From the NCBI GenBank assembly GCA_013397935.1, contig VZRN01006386.1, positions 583,586-647,585 of the forward strand: DNA of 64,000 bases, read 5' to 3'. This DNA comes from Dasyornis broadbenti. Taxonomy: Eukaryota; Chordata; Aves; Passeriformes; Dasyornithidae. Positions 1 to 13,100 of the stretch are shown here, piece by piece. Within the stretch, counting starts at the first letter, position 1. Every line of letters starts with the position of its first letter. A program made the position numbers and the translations under genes. The notes under the pieces are model-generated. The model was not told the origin of the DNA. It saw only the letters and a list, made by a program, of their open reading frames with translations, and searched no databases.

Positions 1-3000
1 GAGTCAGGGGGATTAGGAAAAACAAGACAGAAAGTCAGCCTCAAAGAGGCTCTCGGAGACAGAGTGGGATGTTGTGTTGAATTCAGCCCCTTGGGAGCAG
101 CGCACCAGGTGTGATCCTGCCTGGCTCTGTCACGGACACGCAGCCACAGCGCCAGTTTTCAGGGGTGTGAGAGGCTGCCTGTGTCTGAAATGGGAGATGT
201 GGCCGGCAGGCCAAGGAATCCTCGACCTTGCCACTCAGATTCAAGTGGATGATGGCATATATACATACACAACATCCATATGGCACAAATTAAATTGAGA
301 GGGGAATGAGCAAAACAATTTTTCAACAAACAAGTAAATTAAGCCCATACTTTCTTCACAGCAGTTCCTATGCTAGATGAATACTGATTCATATTTCTTG
401 GAATGAGAAGTGCTGGGGAGGGAGATGCCACATTCTTCATAGTTGTTAATGTTTTATGAATTTTTTTGTTTGCTTGCTTTTTTTTTTTTTTTTTTCCCTA
501 ATGTAATAAGTTCTCGTAAAACCATAGGGTAATTTTTAATTCTTCCCCATTAGATCATATTTTTTGTAGCAAGTAGACTTTCTGATTAGTCCTGGTACAA
601 AACTATTAAGAGATCCACCAGGAGCCTTGGGCAAGTAGAAAAGGCTGAGAAAAGATCAAAAGTGGTGAAGGAACAGCCAAAGTCTGAGAAAGAGTGGAAA
701 GTAGCCAGACAGAAAAATATTCAGGTAGGGCTATTTCCACCTATTTTTTGCCACGTAGATGTCTGCTTCTTCATTCCTTGTACTAAGTATTGCTCTGCTA
801 AAGGACAGCAAGCACAGCTTTGTGAAACTTGGATGTAAAACTCACTGTGGGAAAAAGCTTTTCCTGGCCTTGCAGTGGAGTTTGTGGTACTGGCTCCTGT
901 GAGGTGGCATTGTAAATCCAGTCCCAGGATTGGTGACTCACATGCAGGCTGGCCTTTCCTGCTGCCATACCGAAATCCCTGGCATTTCAGCACACAGCAG
1001 TGACTCACAGGGGATGCTCAGCTCTCTGCCAGTCAGTGATCCTCACCTTGCAGTCTGACTGCTGCCATCATTCCAGTGTCCACAGAGGATTCTCTAAAGG
1101 CTCTGTCAGGTACTTGAACTTCTGCTGCAAAGAAATTTATTAATGAGCAGTGCAGCTAAATCAATCTGACATCCATGAGTGCTCAATGAAGTGACATCCA
1201 CCTGAAACCAGAGCAGCTCTGAATGGCCAATCGATGGTAAATAAATCTGCATTAAGATGGGTGAGAGCACTGTCTGCTGAGCTCCAGTTTCATCAGACTT
1301 AAGACTTCACGCAGTGAGAGAGACTTTGCCACAGTCAGAAGACAGAGGCATCGTTTCCTCCCTCCGTATCTCCAGACTGCCCGTACAGTGACCTGTCTCC
1401 CCATCTTCCACTCTGGCTTTATCCCTGTCTATCCAAATGGCAATGGGCAAGTTTTTCTCTGACTGCAAGGCAGAACAACACATATAGCCAAAACCAGCAT
1501 CTCTAAATTGTATCCATGATTCATTTACTGTCTCTGTGTTTCAATCCAAAAAGGATTTGCATGAAATCCCAGAGCCTGCAATGATGTATAGATGTGCTAT
1601 TATGGGAACAGTCGTCAGAGGACATGTAAACTTTTTATACAATGTTTGCTAGGACAGAACAGGCTGTGATGGAAAAGGGCTCCCTACCCAGCCTGTAGTT
1701 TTGCCCTTGGCATTGAAACAGTAGAGATGTTTTCCATGACTGGAAAACCCCATCCCATCCTACTTGTCTCAGGAATCCTCAGTAGGGGGACTAGTGCAGG
1801 GACCTGTGTGACAACAGCTATAACAGCCAGTTATTTTCTGCTTTCCCTCTAATTTCTATGGACATCATTCCCTGGGGTGTGTGGATGGCTCCCAGATCTC
1901 CCATGCCATGCCAGCTAAAATCCCCATTCCTACGGGGTTTACCCTTGTCCCAGGTAACACAGGCTCCCAAACAGATGTTGCTCCCTGCTCAGGTGACTTT
2001 GCTCTTTGCAGGAGATATCTCCACCTCCAGCTCAGTGCTTGGCTCCATGTTCTTTGGCAGGGCAGAGTGACTCCACTAAAGGGCAGCTTGACTAAAGTCA
2101 AGGTTGTGTACATCAGTTATTGTGCTGAGGACAAAGGAGGCAGACACACGTCACTGCAGCTCTGATGGCATGCTGGGCATGTAGAAAGACAGCAGGGCTC
2201 AGATCCAATCATAGAAGAGGGGGGAAAAAAATTAAATATGTTTCTGGAAGCTTTATGACAACCAGGACATCTCCAACAGCTTCTGGGATCAATCCTCCTG
2301 GTAGATTTTGAAGATCCTCTCATTTGTGTGCTTTAACTTTGTTTATTAAGAGAGCCAAGGTCATGCAGTGGAACGCTTACACAGAGCAACAGCCCACCCA
2401 ATAAAAACCGAACAAAAAACACCCAAAAAACCCAGCAGAAAAGACATGCAGGATGTCTGGATGACTCTATCTTGAGCTTTTATTAACATTTCCAGTGACA
2501 GACCTTCAAGCGCTCTCTATAAATAGCAATTAGTTAAACTTTATAGTTAACTGACATGACTCCAAACTGCATCAGACAATCAAGCCTTCAGGTAAGACTG
2601 CAGCAGCCACAAGCATGGCATAGATGCTTTTGAACAGAAATATTCAGCTCTTTCTGTAAATTATTGCCCCATTTCCTCCCAGCTGGCTGAGAGTGTTGCT
2701 GCAGTGATATCAGCTAAACTTGTGCAGATTTATTTCACAAACCCTGCATGGCCAACAGCAGAACAGGTAGAGTTCTCAAATGACACCGTGACTGGGTTTT
2801 GACTCAGTGGCAAGGCTAGAGTTATTTGTGTGTCTCCTCAAATATCTGCTGAATAAAGCAGGAAAACAGCTGAAGTAATTCTGTTTCTTTTCTTTGCTGT
2901 TTCCTGTCAGCTAGAGATTAATAAATCGTTGCACTGTGATGGCGGCTATGAGTGATACTGGTGATGAACTTTTGATGACCATACATGAGGGCTGTGTGAG

Positions 3001-6000
3001 CTGTGCCACCACAAAACTAAGAAATGAAGAGACCTGTAGGTTTATTATTCATGAGCCATGAAGAGCTGGGCCCGAGAAATGCCTAGGAAATCCTGCTCCA
3101 CATAGCCATCAACACCAAGCCTAACCAGGGACCCTCAGTACCAGCACTGATGGGATCTGCTTTCCTTTTTCTGTCAGTGCTGGAGGTACAACTTCCAGGT
3201 TTGAAAAGACAAGTGGCTGGACAGGAGATCTCTTCAATGGCAGCTTTGACTGAAGGAGTGTGCCTAAAGAAGCAGACTGGTTTAACTGGAGTTTTGGGCA
3301 TCTGAAGACTATTAAGACTCATTAATTTTGCCCTCAGAATAGCTATTCAGGGCAAAGAGGACTACATCTGCAGGGGCTAACATGTGCCTAAAACAGTGCC
3401 TCAGCAGGGCAGTGAATCACCCTCACTCACTCATGTCTGTTCAAAGCTGACCAAAATGATGGATTTAATTTTTTCACAGACGATTCTGAAACCCCTAAAC
3501 TGAGGTCATTATAAGTGAATGTCACCAACTTCTGGTAAGATGAAACAATGGCACTGGGGTGGGAAGGGAGCTGGGAAAGAAGAAAAGATTGTGGGTTGAG
3601 CAAGATAACTTAAATGCTTTTAATTTCCACCTGCAATATAGAGAAATTTTGAAGGAAAGGTTCAGCAGCACCGAAAATACAGTGTTGAAAACATAAGCAC
3701 TTTGATTCTAGACTTTATACAGGACAGGATTTGTGAGGGTCTGTGGTCCAACCCCTCACTTAAAGCAGAGTCAGCATCAAAAGTAACTCAAGAAAGAAAG
3801 GCTTCATGTATCCCACGACAAACCACGTTAAGAATATGCTGCTTTGAGTGGAGGGCAGCCTTTTCCATGAAAGCACTCTGACTACATATTCCCATCAAAC
3901 ATGTTCTCATATAGCACAGGCAATTATTCCAACTAATTTCGGGAGACTGGCTAGCTGTTGTCGGGATGGAGCTGCCTGGCTGCTCCATGGGTCTTTGCAG
4001 TGCAAACGGCAGGGAATGGGTTGGGTATAGAAGTCAGGTGGATTCTCATCTTCAGAAAAGGGAAAAGTGATACCTTCCTTTCTCTTTTTCTCTCCTCCCC
4101 AACTGCTGAGCAGCTTTTGGTCAGGAACGGAATGTATTTTGGCTGTTGAGAGCCTTAGTATGTTCCACACATGAGATGAGTGAGGAGGGGAGAGACCTGT
4201 TCCTTTTCGGTCAGCTAATCTGTTACCTCTGTTAAAAGGCTATTTGAAAAACAGTTTCCATTGATTTGATCTGCAGTTGTTTTCCTTTAAGCTATCATCA
4301 GTGATAGAATATTCACAGTGCTGAGTTTGGTGCTCAGAACAGTTGAGGGCAGACCTAAATTTAACCCAGCCCTTTGGCTTTCTCCTTTGGGAGAAAAGCA
4401 TTCCTGATATCATAGGCCAGGGTTTGTTAAATCTAACAGATTTAATCAATGCTATGGTGAGAAAAGCAAAAGAAGAACCTTGAGGCAGAGTTGTCACCCT
4501 TGTGGGAAGGATGACAGATTATGTGCTATATGCACTGGGTGATGTGTCCCAGCCCTGTGCTTCGTGGAGAGCACTGGTGAGCCTGAGCTCCAGGTCTTAC
4601 TCATTATGATTATTATTATTATTATTTTTATTTTTTACAGAAAGGAGAGGGAAACAATTCCCACACCATCTCTCTGCCCTCATGCAGCTCTGACCTATCC
4701 TGCTGTCAGCCAGGATGCCAAGGCTGGAGGAGTCCTGCTCACTTCCTCTCTCCTGTGCCTGTGGGTGAGCTCCCAGGAGCCGTGAGGAGGCAGTAGCTGC
4801 TCCGAGTCACCAGCGCTGTGCTGGCAAACCCAGCGTTGCAACTGGGCACCAAAGACTGCACTGGAAGGGTGTACTTTTAGCATCTGCACAAACCCCATGT
4901 AGTTTGAAACAGGTTTGTGCAGCCTGGTTCGATTTGTTCAGCCCAAAGAGCCAACGCACAGGAGCCTTTGACCAAGGAGTGTTCTTGGTGGGCAGGTGAT
5001 CCTCACCAGATGCTGGAGGTAGCCTAGGAGACATTGAGATTTTTCATTCTGAAAATGTCTTGCAGCTCAGAGCAGCCTCCTGCCACCCTTTTTTCACACT
5101 GTGCCCCTGCACAATGGCAATGAGGCTGTCAGAGCTGAAGGAGCTGTAGAAGAAGGCAACTCTGTTCTGTTTTTGTGTGATCCAGTGTGGGTAAATGAAC
5201 GCCTTCTGGGCTGGAGTGGGCACCAGAACCAGGAGCAGACACAGGACTCCCAGAGCCTGGGTAGTGCCCACTGCTCTGTACCGGGCTGTCTCATCCCCCT
5301 GAGGTGTCACAAGGACAGCAGAGACACTCCTGCCACCACTGATGTTGGGTAAACCTGCTGTAAAGAGAGTCAAAGGTGCCTCATTAATCCACTGAACCTG
5401 TGAGATTCCCCTCCGGGTTTCTCCTCTTCCCCTTTGGTGCAACTGCTCCTGTTGCTGGACCCACGTGTGAGATGGAGTAAGGCAGGGCCAGCGGTTCAGA
5501 TGTCGCTGTTGGAGACCCTAAAGGTGCCCTTTGGCACCTCCCATCACACACGTGGCACACACACACCTTCTGGGTGTGCAAGACTGCATTTGCAGCAAAC
5601 AACCATGTTTGCTTGTCCATCTATGCACGGTGATTTTCAATGCATTTTCCAATTCCCTCTCACACCCACCCCTCCAGGATGGTGCTGACAAATTCTAGCC
5701 AAGCAACACAGCTGTGCTGTAGAACAGGCAGCACTGTGCCACTGACCCCAAAATCTGCACCCGAATAAACTGCATGAATATGGCTGTTAGGCACATTTCT
5801 GTTGGGCAGAGATCAAAATCCATCAAATAAATTGTTAAAACATCTTGTTCAACTCTAATATGACTCCTAAAATGCTGGTTTTCTGCTGTCTTTCAAAGAG
5901 TTCATATCCTCTGGATTTGCACAAAAGAAATTTGCAAGTGATTTCTACCACAGGCTACAACCAGCTCTAGACTAACCTTAGTTTCTTTTCAAGCTTTAAT

Positions 6001-6459
6001 CGGCAAAGAGTGGAACCAATCCATTTAGTGAAGACTTCTGGTAACATAATTAGTTAACTGAGGTCCTTTGTCTCCTTAAATTCAAAAATGTTTCACTTCC
6101 CAAGACCTTAAATAGATAAAAAATTAAGTTATCTTTCAGGGTTGTTCTGGTGTTGGCATGTCGGATTTTTCAGAGAGCTTATCTGCAGCACCAGCACAAC
6201 CTGCCACTTAAAATGAAACAGCAGGGATATTTTGTTTTCTCATGCTTGGTCTGAAATCAGAGGTGTTCTTAATTAATTTTTTAAAATGTTCTTTTAAAAG
6301 GCTATAAAGTAATTAAAAGAATGACAGGAGATGTGGTATATTACCAGCGCCAAGTATGATTCAGACAAACTGTCACTAGAAAATGGCTCTGACAATTCAA
6401 AGTCCCCCAAAATCTATTATTAAAGCTGTTTGGGCTTTTTCTTTCTTTGCGCGCTCCCC
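1..6459. other. Intergenic, no gene seen
   Basis: No open frame here has recognisable domains, splice-flanked exons or a CpG-rich promoter. The content is ordinary unique AT-leaning DNA with short low-complexity tracts, including a T run at about 477-496 and an A/C-rich stretch near 2398-2445. No RNA gene or transposon was recognised. Short or divergent exons could be missed by eye. Confidence 0.6.
4601..4636. repeat. ATT trinucleotide microsatellite
   Basis: Short run of imperfect ATT/TTA triplets ending in a T-rich tract. It is a simple sequence repeat and nothing suggests a function. Confidence 0.8.
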
Positions 6460-6476
6460 NNNNNNNNNNNNNNNNN
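6460..6476. other. Assembly gap (17 N) in a poly-C tract
   Basis: Seventeen N bases are flanked by CCCC on the left and at least 13 C on the right. The true length of the C homopolymer is unknown. Any open frame crossing this point is unreliable. Confidence 0.98.
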
Positions 6477-9400
6477 CCCCCCCCCCCCCGCCACAGAGCT
6501 AAACACAATCTCAGATCTAGCAAAACACAAATTACTGTGGATGGCTCTATTGTGTTTTATTCTCCTCTCTGGCGCTGTAAACTACCTGGATATAGGGATT
6601 GTAGCCAGTGTCTACACTCACAAAGTAGGATGATTGCTGGGCAAACAATTTCTTCTAGCATGGCTGGTCTAAAGGAGTATAGGAATCTTCCCCCTTCTCT
6701 CTCTCCTGTTTCTGTTCCCAGTTTGCAGAATGATGTAGTAAGGGAGTTGTTCCAGCCAGTCCCACATCTCATTGCTCTCAGCTCTGGTATCAGCACCATC
6801 AGTCTGGGGCCTCATCCAGGTGAGTCTTGTAAACGGTTGAAAGTTCCTCAAAAACTTCGGAAACTGTGGTTTCCAAGTGGCATTTTGGATGCTGTGGGGG
6901 AAAAAAAAAGTCTCCTGAACACAAAAATGGATGGGGAAATGGAATGTTTTAGTGTAACACAAAGCAAATGTACATTATTCTTTCAGTCTTCTCTTCATTT
7001 AGGGGGGTGTCCTTTTAAACCTGCCCATTCAGAGCCAAGCAGGTTATTCTGCTCTGCAGATCCCTCTCATAACCCTGAACCCTGGAATTATTTTCCAGAC
7101 TATGCCTGAAACAAACAAGTCCATTTCCATCCTTTGAACTCCTCCTACAAATTTTCTTCTTTTTTGGCTGGCATCCTACAAGTAAGCTCCTGCTGCTGCT
7201 CTTTCATGATTTCCCAAGCTCTCTCTTCAGTTAGGTTCTTGCTGATAAACTGAAAAACAAGCAGGGATTGACAGGATGTGATCCCTGCTCAGCTGTTCTG
7301 CAGTGGCTGGGTTTTAATTGCTCTGGGTCACCTTTTGCTTTCTGTCCCCAGGCCAGAAATCAAGCAGTTTTAATGTAGGGTGCCTTTCTTCTGCAGTATT
7401 AGGTGACCTCCCGGCAGAGGGGCTTTATTCCCCTGCCAGTGCCTTTTTTGTGTCCTCAGCCTGCTGAGCACATGGGGCACCACCAGACCAGGGAAGGCCT
7501 CCACTTGTGAGCTTTGTGTCTCACATTTGGGTCTCTCTCAGGGAGCTTACCCCCAGTTTTCATCACCTCAGTGTCACAGAGATCTGCGGTTGCCTGGGCT
7601 GATCCAGAGAAAGCAGGTGTTTTCTTGGCGCACTGAAAGCTGCTGCTCCTGCTCGCTGGCTGCACGTGTGGATTGTCCCATGGGCAAGGGTGAGGAACAA
7701 GCTTAAGGGGGAGTTAAAGAGGGGCTTGCCCTTGAAACAGAAAAGGCATGGAAAGGGGGATCACAAGGGTGGAGAAGAGGGGTTGAGAATCCTGAGGGGA
7801 GAGAGCTGGAGGAGAGTTGCACGCAGCAGTTCAGGTGGCTGCAGGATATGAAAATCCTCCCACTGCTCAGATTTGCCTAGCAACTCTTCTCTTGGCTGAC
7901 AGCATTGCTGGTGTTTTGCCATACAGATGCAGTCTCCATCTGATGGGGAAAAGAGGAGAATGGGGGTATAGGAATGTATCCCAGGTCTGGGGAGCTCTGT
8001 GCCTGTACCTTGCAAAGAGGTTGCAGTGAAGGCATTGACTCCATGTTTGCCCTGTCTGCTCATGATCCTGACGTGGTGTCTGCCACCTTTGAAGGGATGG
8101 CTCTTTTACAGTCCCACAGCGTTTGGAAGCAAGTGTTAAACAGGAGCCCAGCTCCATGTCCTGACAGGGTCCCTCACCATCGTGTACACGGGGAGGTGGC
8201 AGTGCCATCTGCATGTTCTCTAATTATAAACACCAGCAGTGAAAACTGCTTGCCATAGAAGGGTGCTGGTGGAAATTAACTGGTTTAACCATTTTTTATC
8301 TGTGGCCACAGCAAAGTTAAAATTCAGTTTTTGACCTACTTGCAAATCTTCACCTTTTCTGAGAGTGAGACAAATACATAAGACCCCCTGTGAGAGAATC
8401 TTCTCTCCTAAACAATGGCACAACTCCCCCAGATTTTGTGCCTCATGAGTAACAGGTTGTGTTACTAAAGTAGTGCAGGGTCCTCTGAGAACTGAATTGT
8501 CCCCATGCAAGATGAGAAAAAGCCCCAAACCACAGACAAAGGCAAATCTCATTGGCAGCAATGGTGACGGTAAAGGGTGCTGACACCAGACCCTGAGGCT
8601 GGTGTTCCAAGACAGCTGTGGGGGAGGTCTAAGAAAAAAAGGGAAGGAAGCTGCTGGGAAAGGGAGGAGAAAATCTGGGATGTATGACAAGGTCTGAGGT
8701 GGAGAGATATCTGTCTCATAGGGTGAGGAGGTGCAAAGTGGGAGGAGGAAAGGTTTGCAAGGGACCCTGGGCTAAGCAGTGGGGTTCACAAGCAACAGGA
8801 GATCATAGCAAGGTGTGTGTGCCTTTGTGAAGCATGAGAGTTTCCGTGGGGCATGCTGGAGAGGATTTGTACCCAGGGTATCTGTGTAGTCCTCTCTTCC
8901 CTCTTCAGTTGTGGTTCACTGGAGCTAACAGTGCCTCCACCACAGCCCCAGGCCCTTTCGGCTTCTCTCCTTTCCCCTGGTCTGCTTTGCCTGGAGAGCT
9001 TTTCCTTCAGCTCGCAATATGTGGAATTTTGCTCCTTGCTCTGTCACTGCAAGCCCCAGTGAAATCAGTTCAGGGTCTGTTTCTGCCTATGCAGCATTTC
9101 CCAGCAGGTGCAACATGTGCAAGTGTCAAGCTCCCAGACCTGCACTCGTGATTTCCCATGGGATGAGGGCAGGATCGATGGTGTTTGGAGTGAGACACTT
9201 TCTCATCAACTTCCATGCAGCACTATGTACACACTCAGTATTCTAGGTAAAGCTGCTTAGAGAGACCACCAAGCCCTTCTTTTCTCCTTTCCCAGCACTG
9301 TGATTTCTTTGGCAGAGCAGGGAGGGGTTTGCCAGGTCTCACCAGCAGGCCACAGTTTTGAAAACATGCCAAGTGTTCTGCAAGAGCACTCCTGGCACAC

Positions 9401-9946
9401 CCACTCTGTCCTGAGGGCACTCAAGCATGTAATATTTTGTACCAAGGACAGAATCTGTGGCCTGCAGATGGCAACCCAGTAAATGGGGGGAATTAAAGGA
9501 CACACATCTCAATCAAGCCCGTCAGAGCAACTTGATCTCCTCTCCAAAACAGTCTCCATGTCTGAGAAGGGAAAGGAACATCAAACATCAGTTTATTTCT
9601 CAGGAGCTTAGCAGCACATGCACTGAAAGGAATCATCTTCAGACAAGTGGTCTTGCAGTCATGTTTGCATTATGCTCCCCCAAGTTGCTGAAACAAGCCA
9701 AAAAGCTGAAAAAAACCCCATATTTATCTGTTATTCAGCAGAGTTACCGTCAGCTTCAGCCCCGCAAAGTCCCTGTGCAGCAGCTGAAGGACATCCTTGG
9801 AGTGCACCATTGATTGCAAAATGCTGTCAGAGAAGCTCTGGAACATGGCTGAATATTTCTGTCACACGAATAAGGCAGGCGGAAATGTAAATCTGCATGG
9901 TGAGAGTAATGCTCCCCCAGTGGCCAAGCCAAAGTTACACACACTA
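6477..9946. other. Intergenic, no gene seen
   Basis: Unique non-coding DNA. The longest open frame (156 codons, minus strand, about 8220-8690) has no domain-like features and no splice context. No transposon was recognised. Confidence 0.55.
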
Positions 9947-10088
9947 GGAGATTCTTTTCTTGAAAAAAATGAAAAGCAATCTGCCCCCTCAAAAAAAAAA
10001 CAAAAAAAAAACCAACNGGAGATTCTTTTCTTGAAAAAAATGAAAAGCAATCTGCCCCCTCAAAAAAAAAAACAAAAAAAAAACCAAC
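9947..10088. repeat. Near-identical 70-bp direct duplication around a single N
   Basis: Bases 9947-10016 (starting GGAGATTCTTTTCTTG and ending in an A-rich tract with CCAAC) recur from 10018 onward, with one N at 10017 between them. The copies differ only by about one A in the homopolymer. This is the classic pattern of two contig ends that overlap but were joined with a placeholder N, so the genome probably has a single copy. Confidence 0.85.
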
Positions 10089-10143
10089 AAAAAATCCACA
10101 AAACCAAACCAAACAAACAAAAACCAAAAAACAAAAACCACCC
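10059..10143. repeat. A-rich (CA/CAAA) low-complexity tract
   Basis: Almost pure A and C sequence made of A runs broken by C or CC. It follows the duplicated block and is probably why the assembly failed there. Similar A/C tracts occur near 2400 and 22390, and a T/G counterpart lies near 20870. Confidence 0.75.
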
Positions 10144-10150
10144 AAATAAT

Positions 10151-13100
10151 TAGAAAAGCTGGTCTGGAAAGTGGCTGAGAAAATGTGGCTTTAACCCAGG
10201 AATGAGGTGAAAGGACAAAACATGACCTGTGCATGAAGAACCCCAAGATCACTGTGACTCGCTTGTGGGCAGAAGACACGAGGCAGATGTTGGCAGCTCC
10301 CAAGACGGAGGGAGTTTTATAAATACATCAAGATTTAGTGTTCAGATAACTGGAGATTTCAGAGGGGTATCAGACTTCTGTCCTTCAGCATATACTGCAA
10401 GACAGTCCAAACCCATTTCTTATTTGTGGAAAACTGGCTAATCTTTGTCTTGCTTTATATTCCTGACTGAAACAGCATAAAAATACAATTTCTAGGGTAT
10501 TCATGTAAAAGAGAGTTTTGAAAAGGCAATTTTGTAGTAAGTTTAATTTTTCTTGTAACATTTCCTTTCTTTGGCAAATACAGTGTTCCTAAGTACCACA
10601 CCTTCAAGCCACAACATATTCCTGTCAAAACAGCACTAACTGATCTTACTAAATAGGAAAACCTTCTGAACTTGATGATCTGGTCTGAAGGAACCTTATC
10701 CATGCTTTCTATCTGTAAGATTTGCAGCAATAAGTCATGTCATAATGGCTTTCACATCTATTGACATGGCAAATTTAGTAACAGTGAGCCTGCAAGATCT
10801 TTCTGTGCACTGCAGCTTTTTCTAGGATATTGGCTCATTTGTGTTTCTCCATCTTCATGTAATGGGCAGGAAATATGAAAATTTGCTGGAATTTCTCTAC
10901 CCTTTCTCATGCCCAGAGAACCAGAACCCCAAGCTGATTATCTCCAGCACTGAGCCAGTTTGAAGCACTTTGCAAAGCCATTGTACAAAAAAAGCAGTAA
11001 AGGTAACTGAGTTCGCCTTCAGTTTGCCTTGTGTTTAAAAACCTTTTGAAAGGGACTAGAAACACAGCGTGAATTCCTTAAGTTGTAAACCTATGTCACA
11101 TCAAAGAAAGAAATTATAAAAGACCCCTCTGAGCTGGCCTGCTCTCTGCTACTGAAACCAGACTATAGTTAGACTATAACTGCTTTTTTATGTAAAGTGC
11201 CACCATTTACATTGTTTTTCCATTTGTTATGTTCCGTGACTGTTCACAGTGCTGTGTGACAACGTGTTATGGCTATTAATAATCACAAAACACAACAAAT
11301 CCCTGTCACCTGCTTTTACAGGGAGGCAGAGTAACCTTTTCATGTAATGAAAATTATCCAGAAAAATACACAGTGCACATTTTAAGACAGCAGGAAGATT
11401 TTCTTTTAGGATTTAGTTTTATCTGACAACTAAGCTGGTAATATTAAATCCTCCTGAAATCTGACATCAAAAATTCAAGACTGAGTACCAATACCCTAGT
11501 CAAGCACTAGTCTTGGCAGGTGCTGAGAGGTGTGGGAGTTTGACATCTTGTCCACCTGAAAGTGCATCTGTAAAGTCACTGCCAATCTACTGAAGACTGA
11601 GGTCTGGGTTACAATTTGAGACATTTTTCTCTTGCATCTTCCTGTGACAGAGTTTGCACCCTCACTGGCCCATCCTTCCCTGTGATTTGTCTCTCTCCTT
11701 ATCTCCCTACAAACCAGCCTTTCAGAAGGATTTCTGCTCCTCCACCTGGTGCTTCCTTTCCTCTGTCTTCTCAAGAGCCCTTATCCTGGCCGAGCACTGT
11801 GACTCCTTGCCTCCACGTTTCTCCTTGCCTGAAAATGTGGCTCAGGGAGCTGACTGGCGCAGCTGCTGGTGGGAGTCAGGCTGGATTATTCCTGCTGCTG
11901 CACTTGCCCATCAGCATGAGTAAGACCTGATGGGAGATGCACAGCCCAGTAATCCCATGGCTGACAAGATTAAAAATGTCTCTACTTTCTTTCCACAGCA
12001 AGGGCCTTCTCTGTATCCCTGTAATGCAATGGCTCTTGAATGTTCTTCATGATTGTAAGGCACTCAGTCCATTATCTGCTATTAGGAAAAGAAAAAAAGG
12101 CAGAAACTGCATTGGTGGTTTTTTTAATTGCTTAAACATTTTCTCATCAGTCAGATCTGGACTTGGTGCAACTCTTGCTCTGCTTGTGTGAGACCTTCCC
12201 ACTCTTCAGTAGTTTCTTACCTTGATTATTCAATGTACCCTTTTTTTTGCTTGTAATAGATTACATTATCCCAATCTGGGCATAAAAGAAAACTGCTCTT
12301 CCTCACAGGGCTAATTAACAGCCATCCTTGGCTGTCCCCAGCAGAGCAGACCTGCCTTTGTCTGCAGAAGTCTTAAAATAGTAGAGAAAGCGAAACTCCT
12401 TGTGTTAAAAAGCTGAACATTTGCCATGTTGAATTCACTCCCTCTCCCATCTGCCAAGAAGAGATTAACAGGGATGTTTGTGAGTGCAGCTGGAAAAGGA
12501 TGCCTGGCTGCCATTCATTGCTTTGCTCCGTGGGTTTGCAATGGAGGGGCTGCTGGATGGCACGCTGCTGCTGGATTTGGGAAACATCCAGGGGTTATCT
12601 ATCAATGGCTACAAGGTAGGAAACCAGTGGGAAGGGGCTGGTGTCTCCACCAGGAAAGCTCTCCCATTGGCGCTACTTTTGTTCCCTTCTTTGGTGCTCT
12701 CACACAGAGATGCACTCATGGTAGTTTCTGTTAAAATGAACCAGATACCAGAACAAGCCATAAAACAGGTTGAACAGAGTTTGCCTTAGAAAATAATCTC
12801 ACAGGGATAGTGAAATCTGAGCCTTTTATAAGGACACGATGGCTCCAGTGCCAGCCCTCCACGGGCTGATAGAGACAGACTTAGATGTCACAACAACAGC
12901 TTGGACCAGGGTCACATCTGAAGCAACTGTGTTTACACCACATCTGTTATAATCCCCAGCCTCTAAAATGAAGCTTGATTGTTTGTTTTGCTTTTCTTTT
13001 TTCAATTTGCCACTGACAGGTCAGCTAACACAACCCATGAGAGACAGAGTACTTTAATACAGTACGGCCATTCTGATTGCTGCCACATCTCATTAATAAC

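Noticed and set aside
8220..8690. 156-codon minus-strand open frame
   Set aside because: No recognisable features and no regulatory context.
9756..10303. Phe-rich open frames around 10 kb
   Set aside because: They translate an A-rich tract on the opposite strand and cross an N placeholder and a likely artefactual duplication.
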